From: Lumnitzera littorea
Taxonomy: Eukaryota > Streptophyta > Magnoliopsida > Myrtales > Combretaceae
DNA length: 64,000 bases
Direction of reading: 5' to 3'
NCBI GenBank assembly: GCA_024138015.1
Contig: JAMXBB010000009.1
Span: forward strand, 88,380,961 to 88,444,960
Position 1 is the stretch's first letter. Each line of letters begins with the position of its first letter. The position numbers and the translations under genes were made by a program. Below, piece after piece: positions 48,601-58,130 of this stretch. Below the pieces are notes generated by a model that was given only the letters and a program-made list of their open reading frames with translations, was not told where the DNA came from and did not search any database.

Positions 48601-51600
48601 TTAATTCAAATTCAGAGGTTGAACTAAGCAAGGAGGACCTTAGCTACCTTAAAGGTTTATTCGATTCCCTTTCCAAATCCTTTGATACTTGTTCTTTGAC
48701 TCAAAATGGTATTTATTGCATTCCTTCATCCTTTAAAGCTATTAGAAATCTCAATTCTAAATCTTGGGTTGTGGATTCCAGTGCAACAACCCACTTGACC
48801 AATATCTCCATTAATTTCCTATCCTCTAGTCTAAGTTGTGACAATCATTTTATTACAATGGCAAATGGATCCATACTTGTTTTAGAGCAAGGCGACATTT
48901 GCATTAATCCCTCTTTCCACCTTAAGATTGTGCCTCATATTCTTAAGCTAATAACAAATTTTTTGTCAATTCATTAGTTAACTAATTATCTTGATTGTTA
49001 TGTTACTTTCTTTGATACTCACCGTATTTTCCAAGACTGAAGTTCAGGAAAGATGATTGGAGTTGCTAAAGCTCAAAATGGACTTTACATTCTTAAGGAC
49101 ATGAATAACTTGACTATCACCAAGGCTCAACTTGCAGAGTCTCCAACTTGTAAAGAATTAGAAATTTGGCTTAGAGTTGGCAATTTGAGACTTGACTTGC
49201 TAATTTGAATATGACTCAACACGGTTATAAACGGGTTTGAGTAAAATAAAAACGAATATGAATAATAAACGAGTCAAATTTGGACACGATAATTTTAAAT
49301 TTGTATCCAAGTTCAAGTTTGGGTTCCAGACTTAGTTATAAACCCATTTATTAAATAAGTCTCGTAAACAAGTTACAAGTTCAACTCGCAAACCTATTTA
49401 TCATTATTAGAATGTTTGTAAGCATTGGAGGATAGGAGAAAACTAGTTTTTATTTTCATGAATTTTCTTTATCTAAAAAGCAATTAAAAAAAGAAAGGAA
49501 AAGAAGGAAAAATATTAGAATGGTGTCATAATATCTCGACAAAGCACTTTTATTAAATCTATAAGTATTTTGTAGACTTGTTTTTAACTTTTTAATCGAT
49601 AAACGGATCTATTTGAATACGGCATACTTATTAAACAAGTTGAGTTACGGATTTAGGTTTTGTAGACATGATTAATAAACAAATCGTGTGTAATACCTTT
49701 TAAATACTTAGGTAGAGGAGCTTTAAATTATTGAGGTATCTTTGGTGTAGTAGCTCGGAGTATGTCAAAACTTTGAAGTTAAGCATGCTAGAAGTGACTC
49801 TTTGGGAAGCTACTATATTAACGAACAAAATCATACGGCATTCTATGCCAAAGTAGATAATTCTGGTCGAGTTGTTACAGATGGTATTAGAGCACTTTAC
49901 TAGCTAGAAGGGTAAGTTTTTGCCTGATAATGGTCCTGAACTTATATAATGAAATTAGCGAGAATGTCAGTTTTTATATGGGGGGTAGATTGTGATTTTT
50001 TTAACATATTAGGTAACTGAATTCTAAATCATTAAGGTGTTTTTTAGTGCAGTGGTTTCAAGTATGTTGAAATTTCAAAGTTAAGTATGTTTAAGCTAGG
50101 TTAATTACAGAATGAGTGATTTTTTGGGAAGTTACTCTATCAAATGACAAAACTGTGTGGTGTTTGACGCTAAAGCAATAATACCTCAATGGGAGCAGTT
50201 TCAACTGGCTCGTGATGGTGAATGCTCCATTCAAAGTGGCATCGAGGACATTGAGACCCAAGCACTTTGGGACAAAGTGATTTGCGGTCCCAGTATTAGC
50301 CTTAGATACTTGTATATATTTTTGTTGGCTTGGCAAATTATACTCCATATATTGGATAAGCTATTAACTTAGGCTCTTGTGCAAAACTGAAACTTGCTTC
50401 CTATGCAATAAAAAGAATAAAAACCTTAGCACCTAAATTTTCTTCCCAAGTTTGATGTGATAATTTGGACCAATATGAGATTTTAGTTACTGGTGATAGA
50501 GCCTCAAAATAACCTAGACCGCACCGTCATGTATAACATTTCTCTACTAATTATATCTTAAGCTGCTCAACTGTTTATCTGCATGTGACTTGATTGCATA
50601 AAACCATCAATAACTGAAAATATCCCAGGAGGAAGATGCACCAGTCCAAAAGCTTCATTTGTCTAAAGAGTTTCCATCTTCTTCTCTACTGCATCCTGCC
50701 AACCAAAGGGGGCTTGAGCCTCTGTTATAGGCTTACAACCATAGCATTAGATTAGGAACAAGAAACAACTGAGATGATGGAGATAAATAATTATAGGTGA
50801 CCGCATTACAGATCAAAATTTGCTTAATTCATGACCCTCACCATGTGTCTTCATATTCAAAACCTTATCACTACTATTAGAATCAAAGTTATTTCCCTAA
50901 CTCTATGTACAATGTGGATGACTGGAGAGAAGGGGACGACTGAATCCAATACCACTATGGTGATAGTAATTACATTTGCTCTAGTGATTTCTTATGAACA
51001 AATCTAAAAATGAATGCTGGAAAAATGATTATAATAACCTGAGAAATTGTCAATGGCTCCAGGGTCAATAAGCCAAGGACTGAAAATTAATCAAATGCAT
51101 GTAATATGATAACCTTAGTGAGTGAGAATACTGTGAAAGTTGATGCAGCATCGCATATGTGATGTTTGGGGAACTTATATATTCCTCCATCTAGAAGAAC
51201 CTGAGGAAAGAAAAGAACAAAAATTAAAAGGAAAAAAGCCTTTGGATTCACTGTTTTTTTGCCATGGAAAAGCTAGTAGAGGATGAGAGACCAGAGATTT
51301 GAGTGAATAACAGCATGAGAGTTCTAATAGAGATGTGACATAAATTAAAACACAGCTCCATGCCATACAGAAATATTAAGAAAAAGGTGGTAGATAAGCT
51401 GTTAGTTTTTTACGTTCCTACATTGTTTCTAACTTGATGTACACCCTTAAAGCATTTCTTAATATGAAACCTTAACATTATGTAACCTTCTTTGACTGAG
51501 TCTGTTCTTACTGGAATAAGAAGAAAAAGACTGGATTTATGGGTCAGCATCCTCTTTCTGTAGGATGTTGAATCATTGTCCTTGATTAATGTTCCAGTCA

Positions 51601-54600
51601 TTTCCTGATTAATGGCATATTATCATTTATTATATACAAGACATAATGAAATTTGCATTAATTATCTGATCAATGTTGCAAAAAGAAAATGATTGCAAGA
51701 AAATTGAAGCATGAAATGGTGATGGAGAAAACTTGTTCCTGACTGCATGGCGAAATGGTTCCTTTGATACATTTTAGCTGTATTAAGAGTTTCTATTTAT
51801 GGCAAATGATCTTTTACAACTTTGACATCTCATGTTCAGCTGATGTGTAATTATCAATAGAAAGCGTATATGTTAAATTACCTTCATGTGAGATCTTATG
51901 TACAATGTCTAATGTACGAATATTCCCTTATTGGCAAAGCTTTGACCATCCTTGTATTTACCAAAATGCTACTGTAAGGTCTTGATATAGCAACTTAACA
52001 ATTCCTGTCACTCCACATTTGCAGTGCCTTTGGTCAAAACCTTGAAGCAAGCACATACCTCTGGGAGAATGTTTTCGTAGTTTTCATCATCATCACTGGC
52101 TTGGTGTTATTTTTGCTTCTAATTGGAAACATGCAGGTGAGTAATCCAGCCAAGGCCCACTGATTCTTTAAAACTTCAGTCAAATGTGGTTCCTTTTGAC
52201 TCTTGGAAGGAGGCATTTGTCCTATTATTGTTATAGCATGATGACCTTGCAATTACATTTGATAGTTATTTAGTATTTTTTGCTTTTCATTAATAGAGGG
52301 GTGCAGTTATAATTGGATTGGTTAACTCCAAGTACACAAACCATCCTACAAATCTATGCATGAAGTTAACAGTTAGTGTACTTTCTGTCTTAACAACCTC
52401 TGTATTAATTAGATGTTGATGGAAGCTTCTACTATGTTCTGCAGGGAAGTGATAGGATAAGCTACACATTTCTCTTGTATTCCACTGTCTCTGCCACATG
52501 TATCATTCTACTTTTCAGTTTGCTGCCCCCTCGTTTGTAATCCATGGCTTGAGCTCACAAGCCAAATGAGTTGATTGTTGGAGTTAAAGTATTTTCAAGA
52601 ATTCTACGAATCGTTGTACAAAAGTATAAAAAAAAATTTAACTTCTTGTTGGTTGGCTTGTATTAGAACTTGAGTAATGGTAACGTATCTAGTGTGTGGA
52701 GTACCACATGTGTGAGAGACCGGATTTTTCTTGCCTTTTGAATTGAATAAGAAATAAGAAAAAGAGTGGGAAATTGGGATTGTACATGAAGGTATGACAC
52801 ATAAATGTTGACACATATTCACCTCCCTATATATATTTGTGGTGTCACTTGGAAATTGATGGGATTTATATTAATTATCTGGAACAAATGTTTGTATTAC
52901 TAGAAATAAGGAATGAGGATAGGTAAGTAATGAGAGTATTAAAGAGAAAGTCGGAGTAGCATCCCAAGATGGAAAGTAATACATAATTGAGATGATTAAG
53001 CCATGTGTAGAGATGTGATATAGGGTACCTATTAAATATTGTGATTCTTTAAGGGTGATTAACGTAAAAGGTGGGTAGATAAAAAGAAATATAGTTAAGA
53101 GCAATAAAGAAATGACATATTTAGGTATTGATGAAACATGGTCCATGATAGAGTATTGTGCTTGATTAGGATTCATTTAGCTGATCCTATATAATAGGAA
53201 TAAGGATTAAGTGTTGTTATTGTAATAACATTTGTACTTCACAAAAGAGATTACACATGGTTGTACTGTTTACTTTTAAATCAATAGTTATGTGATTGTC
53301 AATTTCAAAGGATGAAACTTACAAAAGAATCAAGTGTGTTTAGTATCAGTTGTCATTCTTTCTGAGAGCATCCTCAAGGAGTTAACTACCAAAATCAAGT
53401 GCATTTTGTGGAATGGCAATGATGAAGTTGGGGTTGAAGCCAAAGCAGAGCGGCGTGGGAAGATGTATAGAAGCCCAAGAAGGGAGGGAGCTTGGGTTTG
53501 CTCTGATATTGAGAACTCAATATGGCTGAGTTAGGTTAGGACAAAGTGGTTTAAAGGTTGAAATTTCTACTGTATAAATATACAAGAGCAAGCCTATTGG
53601 TCTTGGCATCAAAATTTTACAATAAAAACCTTTGGCATGCTCTTTGTTAAAGTGGGAGATTAGACATGGAAACTTTTATCATTATGGTATGATAAGTGGC
53701 ATCTCAAGGAAACTTTGAAGGTTTCGACAGAGGAACTAAATATCCATATTTTAGGATGACTATAGGAGTCTAGTTTGTTTCGTTCATCTTTTTCTCATCC
53801 TTTTGTCATTTTTTTGACACTTCTGAAATTATGTATTTGCTAAAATAAAATAACAAAAACACAAAAGTATGTGTGTGCTCCTTTACAAAATCAAATACCT
53901 AATGAATCCTTAAAAAGTCAAACTTATTTAATCTTTACTTATTTTTACAAAAACCACCAATTAAAATTTCCTTTCCATTGCATAAAACGTATTTTAAAAC
54001 CTTTTCCTTTGAAAGTATGTAAGTTCTTACTTTCTATCTCTCATTTCTAATCACTACCTTCATAACAAATATGAAAGAAAAACAGATAAGATACAGATTA
54101 TATAGTTTTCTAAATATCAAATTTTAAATAGATATAGTCAAAACACAAAATAGATATAGATGAGATGTTGACAAATAAAAAAAAAAAGTGAAATAGAGAT
54201 AATCCAAATATTGTGCTCGATTATTAAGGAAAATGATTGAACTAGCTGCAAGGCTGTTCCTGGGAGAAGATTAGAAGGGATGTTGAACGCAACCATTTTG
54301 TGCAGAAGGTAAGACAGAAGGACAGATTGGTATCAAGATGAAGCCTTCAAAGATCTTTCAATTAAGGAAGCATATTCCTTGATCAGAGCATGCCATCCTA
54401 TTCTTTGGACTGAAGTTATCTGATTGAAAGGAAATATACCTAAACATGCCTTTATACTGTGGCTAGCAGCATGCAGAGGCTATATACCATGAATAACCTG
54501 GTACAGTGGGAGTTATTTCTAACAATTTATGCCTGTCACGCAACAAGGAAGAAGAATTGCATTTGCACTTGTTTCTTCAGTGTATGTGGGGGTGGTTTGG

Positions 54601-57393
54601 GTGAAAATTCAGGATTACTATGGAGCGTACTTCTTCTCTGTTCACCACTTTGTCTATGGCGGATTTCTTCCCAGTTTTAGTGTCTTTTCCGTGTGCAAAT
54701 ATCAGGAGATCCCTATTGATGGTTGTTTACTACATATGGAAGGAAAGAATTGAGAGAAGAGTAGGAACTTCTGCTCAATATGTTGTGCTCCTAGCTAATC
54801 ACATCTTGTTTTGTCTATTTGTAAAAGACAGATCTCTTTTAAGATAGCTTGGCCAGTTTACTGATCTAGCACCCTTTTGTTTATTGGTGCCTTGATGGAC
54901 TTTTAAGGTCTCTTGTTGAGTTTCTATCTTGCTTTGTAGAGTGAGTAATACCCTTTCCTATTTTTAATGATAAACAGGAAAAATCTGACAATACCCTGAC
55001 CAAAATTGTGAAAGAATGGTTGTGTTTTGTTTACTATGAATAGCTAAATGATTTTCTGCTTGTACAGTTTCCTGTTTAAAGAAAATTATCAGACAATCGT
55101 TATGGTTATGTGTCTCTGCAATCATACCTTTTTTAATGCACATGTTAGATAAACACTTCTTTGCTTTGAAAGCATGTCACTCATTATCTTGTTATCAGTT
55201 TCCTTTTGAAAATATATATATGTAAAATAACCTTGATGAGTCTAGTTTTTCTATCTGCCATTTATTTTTGTCAGAGGTTTGTTGATTTTGTGTAACTGAC
55301 CCCATATATTAGGAGTAGGGCTTGTGTGGTGCTGTTTGTTAATCTCAAAGATATGTTGCATCAAGCCGGTAGCACTAGTAGCGGGACAATTAACATTTAC
55401 AGTGATTATCCATGAAAAAAAAGCCTTGAATTTCATGTTGTATTTCCGATTTACTTACCTCTCTCAATGATTTATTGAATGATCAGAAATATGTGCTCAA
55501 ATGGGGTAAATTCAATCCCTTATACCTCAGTATGCAAATAATGCCTTGTTTTGGCCATACCACCAGGATTTTTGCTGATAGCTGATCTGGTACCAAATAA
55601 AATCGTTAGATATCCGATATTTTATGAACTAAGTCCCTAACATAATAAAACTCTGTTTGCAAATTTCCAGATCGTTATTTATCAAGAGTCCAGTGCCAAT
55701 TAAAGGTACAAAAGAACGACTGAGAATAATTTGTTCTGTATACTCCAGTAAAAATTATCATCCAACTCATCTGGGAGTCAAAAGGACAAATTTAACTGCC
55801 ATTCCATGAGAATTAGTCTTTATTAAGTGCTATTTGATTTCTGCTTGATGATTTGAATCAGATTAGGACTGTTAAAAAGTGTACTCTTCTGATGAATTAA
55901 TTAGAACTTTCTTTCACCAGACATATCTGCAGTTTACAACAATAAGACAAGAAGAGATGAGAGTGAAGAAAAGAGATCTAGAAATGTGGATGACTCATTA
56001 TTTACTTCCAAATGATTTAAGAAAGCGAATCAGACAATATGAACAGCATAAATGGCAGGAGACCAGAGGTGTTGATGTTGAGAATTTGCTTCAGCAACTT
56101 CCTAAGGATATCAGGAGGGACATAAAGCGCTGTCTTAGCTTAAATCTCTTAAAGAAGGTGAGTAGATTGGCCATTGATGAGTATTCTTCACCATTGTACA
56201 TGTAGCTGGAAATGAAATTGCACTGTTACAATTAACAATGATAAAAGAATCTAGTCTGTCCATTTAAGGATGTATTAAGTTGTCTTTGTGGCACGTATGT
56301 TTGCTTTAAATTGGATGAGACTTATACTAGGCAAAAACTTTTCAATTTCTCACTTCAATTTTCTCATTGAATTTTGATAAATTTTAGATTGCAACCAAGT
56401 GATTTAAAAAATTAAGCATATAGGATATAGTGAGGTTCTATATCTATCGGTTAATATTCTCCCTCATTTGTGGGTTGAAATTTTGATTAAAGTAAGTCTA
56501 GTGTAGCACTTAATTGAATAGGGCGAAAGGAGTATGTAAGCATTTGAACTCAATACCTCTTAGCTTAAAACTTTTAGATTGGCTACTTGCGGAGCTAAAC
56601 TCAACATTATATCAGGGCATGGAGTCCTACAATCAGAACCTTGCACTGTCATTTACGATCTCATTTAACTAAGTCAATCACTTGATGAGTTTTGGTAAAA
56701 GTTCCAGCACAAGAACGAGGGGGATTATTAAATTATAAAATATAAAAACTCACACCTGTTAGTAGGCTTAAATTTTTAGATCAGCTGGTTCTAGAGCTAA
56801 ACTTAAGAAATATCAATTATCCACTAATCACTAATTGATCTTGCTATGTTTGATTCAAGGTGCCAATGTTCAGGGACATGGGTGAGCGACTAATGGATGC
56901 TATTTGTGACTGCCTCAAGCCATTATTTTTCCCTGAGGGCAGCCTCATTGTAAAGGTGGGTGATCGGCTTGATGAGATGATCTTTGTTGCACAAGGGAAT
57001 GTCTTGTCTATATCTACGACACCCAAGTATTTCAGTGTCAAGAAACTCAAATCTGGTGACTACTGCGGAGAAGAACTTTTTATGTGGGCGCTCGACACAG
57101 ATTCTAAATTCCTTCTTCCCCGCTGGACAAAGAATGTCCAAGCTTTTACAAGAGTTGAAGCCTTCTCGCTTGCAGCAGATGACCTCAGATCTATTGTTTT
57201 CCAGTTTCGACAGCGCAATCCAAGACGTCTTCCCCGGTCTTTCAGGTACTATTCACGACAATGGAGATCATTGGCAGCTCGAGTTATACTAGCAGCTTGG
57301 CATCGCTATCGCATGAGAAAGATGGAAGAAGCTCTTGCTTGCGTAGAAAGTACATCCAGATGTGCATCGAATATGCAGGCAACAAGAAGCTGA
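39183..57393 (+). CDS. CNGC: Cyclic nucleotide-gated ion channel (plant CNGC family), six coding exons
   Basis: Exons 39183-39692, 39783-39986, 40345-40625, 52025-52136, 55921-56157 and 56860-57393 join through five GT-AG introns into about 625 residues without a stop. Plant CNGCs are plasma-membrane, usually Ca2+-permeable cation channels with six transmembrane segments, a pore, a C-linker and a cyclic nucleotide/calmodulin-binding tail. All of these can be followed here in order. The pore filter reads GQN (335-337). The nucleotide-binding cassette has GDYCGEEL (514-521), and an IQ-like stretch AARVILAAWHRYRMRK (587-602) follows. The protein is slightly short for the family, mainly in the N-terminus, the loop before GDYCGEEL and the tail. 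The gene is 18 kb because introns 3 and 4 are filled with transposons, yet every exon is clean, so I think it is functional. Subgroup not assigned. Confidence 0.9.
39783..39986 (+). CDS. CNGC: CNGC exon 2: S3 end, S4, start of S5
   Basis: Residues 171-238, phase 0 at both ends. It contains the S4-like QYVPRVARIYPLYKKI with spaced Arg/Lys and the start of S5 (NAAFNLLLYMIASH). Donor CAT/GTAAGT. Confidence 0.88.
40345..40625 (+). CDS. CNGC: CNGC exon 3: S5 end, turret and pore helix
   Basis: Residues 239 to part of 332. It reads VLGAMWYFFSIQRE, then a Cys-rich turret (CWKGACEKRPICLPS, and two later Cys), then the pore helix ending GLQNL. The last two bases AG join the T of exon 4 to make Ser 332. 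The donor is GTTTGT, a weaker site than the others. Confidence 0.85.
40706..40975 (-). repeat. 3' LTR of the intronic copia element
   Basis: About 270 bp. The inner end reads TTTCCAACA, followed by the complement of the polypurine tract. The outer TG seems lost (GAAGG where the partner has TGAAGG). Confidence 0.8.
41000..41560 (-). pseudogene. Intronic copia RNase H segment
   Basis: Minus-strand translation shows a copia RNase H end: DGKSTSGFC and ARSSAEAKYKVIAQAMCEVI, with stops between. It lies next to the 3' LTR as expected. Confidence 0.7.
41615..42787 (-). pseudogene. Intronic copia reverse transcriptase, frameshifted
   Basis: Two open pieces, 42787-42062 and 41983-41615, carry RT wording: GSKWVFTIKYKADGNIERYK, LDTKNAFLNEDL and KSLYGLK in the first; YVHDMIIT and YFLGMEI in the second. 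A gap with stops separates them, and the catalytic YVDD has become YVHD. Confidence 0.85.
43126..44200 (-). pseudogene. Intronic copia integrase, broken
   Basis: Minus-strand pieces read HSDIWG near 43770, a second catalytic site changed to HTNNEKKF near 43590, and VAERKNRHLLKTARAM near 43450. These are followed by the open C-terminal part 43440-43126 (FGCVAYI, FLGYS). Stops interrupt the core. Confidence 0.8.
44376..45589 (-). pseudogene. Intronic copia gag and protease, frameshifted
   Basis: Starting near 45589 (MIGKKKMSEKGD), gag pieces include IWDNVQEVYSNLDNSSQRFE. The zinc knuckle begins CDFCQKPDHTG, but a frameshift moves its second half (CWRMNGKPEN) to another frame. The protease WILDTGASEHM, with catalytic DTGA intact, ends the segment near 44390. 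Confidence 0.8.
45605..45616 (-). other. Primer binding site of the intronic copia
   Basis: The minus strand reads TGGTATTAGAGC, the initiator tRNA-Met complement with one change, directly abutting the 5' LTR. Confidence 0.75.
45617..45884 (-). repeat. 5' LTR of the intronic copia element
   Basis: 268 bp, from TG at 45617 to CA at 45884 on the plus strand. It matches the left LTR closely over its whole length. Confidence 0.82.
46276..46794 (-). mobile_element. Cassandra-type TRIM, minus strand
   Basis: Two LTR copies, 46276-46492 and 46603-46794, begin TGTAAC/TATAAC and end near TATTATA/TACTACA on the plus strand. Each contains the reverse complement of a 5S rRNA-like segment (TATGCTTAATTTTGGAGTT and CATGCTTAATTTTGAAGTT against the plant 5S AACTTCGGAGTT type). 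Between them, next to the right copy, TTTTGATATTAT is a decayed primer site on the minus strand. 5S-bearing LTRs with no coding region define the plant Cassandra family, so the total length of about 520 bp fits. Both copies are well diverged. Confidence 0.65.
46874..47208 (+). mobile_element. Non-coding LTR element (TRIM-like), interrupted by copia
   Basis: A candidate LTR runs from TGTGATACCC at 46874 to GCGTTACA at 47053. It is followed by AATGATATTAGAGTC, a primer-site-like sequence, about 110 bp of non-coding sequence, a purine tract (GCGGGGAG) and the start of a possible second LTR, TGTCACTAAG, at 47169. That second LTR is cut at 47209 by the copia element. The assignment rests on these end signals only. 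Confidence 0.4.
47209..49150 (+). mobile_element. Ty1/copia element, 3'-truncated
   Basis: A 279-bp LTR (47209-47487, TG...CA) is followed directly by the primer site TGGTATCAGTGC and an internal region of copia type. Gag wording (LAPSYRLDGTNCLSWFQIV) is near 47740-47800. A zinc-knuckle start CTYCK lies near 48412-48430. The protease remnant WVVDSSATTHLTN near 48765 has its DSGA changed to DSSA. Pre-integrase wording FFDTHRIFQD lies near 49005-49040. The match ends near 49150, before the integrase core, and no 3' LTR follows. Stops are common. Confidence 0.75.
49160..49688. repeat. Possible MITE-like segment
   Basis: The stretch begins near CAACACGGTTATAAACGGGTTT and ends near AATAAACAAATCGTGTG, weakly complementary ends, with several internal TTTATTAA-type words. 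It directly precedes a Cassandra LTR. The identity is tentative. Confidence 0.25.
49689..50182 (+). mobile_element. Cassandra-type TRIM, plus strand
   Basis: LTR 1 (49689-49879) runs from TGTAATACC to GTTGTTACA and is followed by the primer site TGGTATTAGAGC (49882-49893). A purine tract ATGGGGGGTAGA precedes LTR 2, which starts TGTGATT at 49990 and is cut near 50182. LTR 2 carries a longer 5S rRNA-like stretch: TTCAAAGTTAAGTATG, a spacer, GAATGAGTGA and TTGGGAAG. This lines up with the plant 5S GAAGTTAAGCGTG...GGATGGGTGACC...TGGGAAG. LTR 1 has lost the middle part. There is no coding sequence. Confidence 0.7.
50380..51110 (-). pseudogene. Ty1/copia remnant, minus strand
   Basis: Minus-strand translation gives a protease-like WLIDPGAIDNFSGYYNHFSS near 51090-51030 (DSGA changed to DPGA) and, near 50700-50650, WQDAVEKKMETL, the usual start of the copia RT region. 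Most of the internal sequence is deleted and stops are frequent. No LTRs were seen. Confidence 0.5.
52025..52136 (+). CDS. CNGC: CNGC exon 4: selectivity filter and S6
   Basis: 112 bases complete Ser 332 and encode AFGQNLEASTY, the filter and its exit, then S6 (FIIITGLVLFLLLIGNMQ). Acceptor TTTGCAG, donor CAG/GTGAGT. It is the exon that validates the 11.4-kb intron, since it restores the family sequence exactly in phase. Confidence 0.88.
52137..55920 (+). other. CNGC intron 4, 3.8 kb
   Basis: It lies between GTGAGT and TTTCACCAG. It contains a LINE remnant at about 53330-54860; the rest (52137-53330 and 54860-55920) shows no gene or repeat I can name. Confidence 0.75.
53330..54860 (+). pseudogene. 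LINE (L1-type) retrotransposon 3' remnant
   Basis: Plus-strand pieces resemble the region after the RT domain of plant L1 elements: LKELTTKIKCILWNGND and a later SPRREGAW near 53350-53490, then KVGD...LSLWYDKWH near 53650-53700. Near 54520-54860 is the zf-RVT-like region, ending with SLLMVVYYIWKERIERR. The order fits the 3' half of a 5'-truncated LINE. Frames are broken and no poly(A) tail was established. Confidence 0.6.
55921..56157 (+). CDS. CNGC: CNGC exon 5: C-linker
   Basis: Residues 370-448, phase 0. It begins TYLQ, the end of S6, and encodes the helical C-linker (RVKKRDLEMWMTHYLLPNDL, RIRQYEQHKWQETRGV, LPKDIRRDIKRCL). Donor AAG/GTGAGT. Confidence 0.9.
56860..57393 (+). CDS. CNGC: CNGC exon 6: nucleotide-binding domain and IQ tail
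   Basis: Residues 449-625. The acceptor GATTCAAG precedes VPMFRDMGERLMDAICDCLK. The beta-barrel of the cyclic nucleotide domain follows (PEGSLIVKVGDRLDEMIFV), then GDYCGEELFMWALD. The calmodulin/IQ region is QWRSLAARVILAAWHRYRMR. The usual NGGRTGFFN-like loop before GDxCGEEL is replaced by a shorter PKYFSVKKLK. The stop follows ASNMQATRS. Confidence 0.9.
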   Translation: MPMFRDMGERLMDAICDCLKPLFFPEGSLIVKVGDRLDEMIFVAQGNVLSISTTPKYFSVKKLKSGDYCGEELFMWALDTDSKFLLPRWTKNVQAFTRVEAFSLAADDLRSIVFQFRQRNPRRLPRSFRYYSRQWRSLAARVILAAWHRYRMRKMEEALACVESTSRCASNMQATRS

Positions 57394-58130
57394 GGATCTT
57401 CCCGTTTGTGCTTCTACTGTTGTTCCTCAACTTCTTCTAGTTTCCATGTTTGATGCCCTTTTGAATTTACTTTCAACAAGTAACTGCTTCTTCCATCATG
57501 ATAGATGTTGCTTCCATGTCGTATGCACTTCCAAATGTACTTTCCACAAGTAAGAGCTGCTTCCATGTTCTTCATTTGCTAGTAAAACCTGAGCTGCCCA
57601 TGATCTCCACTAGTGAATAATACCTGAAAGACTGGGGAGAACGACTTGGATGGTGCTGTCGGGACTGTAAAACAATATATCAAAGGATTGAGTCCGAGAA
57701 AATCCTACTTAAGTGGATGCACCGAGGTATGAGGTTGAGAAAAAAAAATGCAGCATCTTGTTCTCCTAATTTCAATAGAGTCTGGCAACGTTCCTTCAGC
57801 ACACGCCTAAATCATCATGCTTGGCATTAGTTTTCTTTAGAGTCCACATCTTTAGGAACAAAATCTATGGATCTACAAATTAAACTACATATATTGGTTC
57901 AATCCAGATTCACATCCATCTAATCTAGAAATGTAAATCCAATATCTTGTCAAATTTAGTTCCAGATTCCTTTAATCTATAAGTTTTAAGTTGAAATAGG
58001 TACAGACATGATATTGATGTATTCTAAATTGCATTTGTATTGAGTGGTCAGCTTTCTCATCTCCTCGTTCTCAAAGATCCCCTAACTCCCTCCTTATGTA
58101 GGGAAATGTATGTAAAATAGGCTTAACTAA
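57394..58130 (+). other. CNGC 3' flank
   Basis: Probable 3' untranslated region and downstream sequence. TCTTCCATGATAG-like words recur around 57490-57570. No further gene is seen. Confidence 0.4.

Larger units (their letters stand above)
40626..52024 (+). other. CNGC intron 3, 11.4 kb, filled with retroelements
   Basis: The intron runs from GTTTGT to ATTTGCAG and separates the pore helix from the selectivity filter. It contains, in order, a copia element (minus), Cassandra TRIM (minus), another TRIM (plus) broken by a truncated copia (plus), a Cassandra TRIM (plus) and a copia remnant (minus). Little unique sequence remains. Short stretches at 45891-46275 and 51110-52024 show nothing recognisable. 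Confidence 0.85.

Noticed and set aside
49740..50140. Functional 5S rRNA genes
   Set aside because: Only internal parts of the 5S sequence are present, with deletions and changes, and they sit inside TRIM LTRs.
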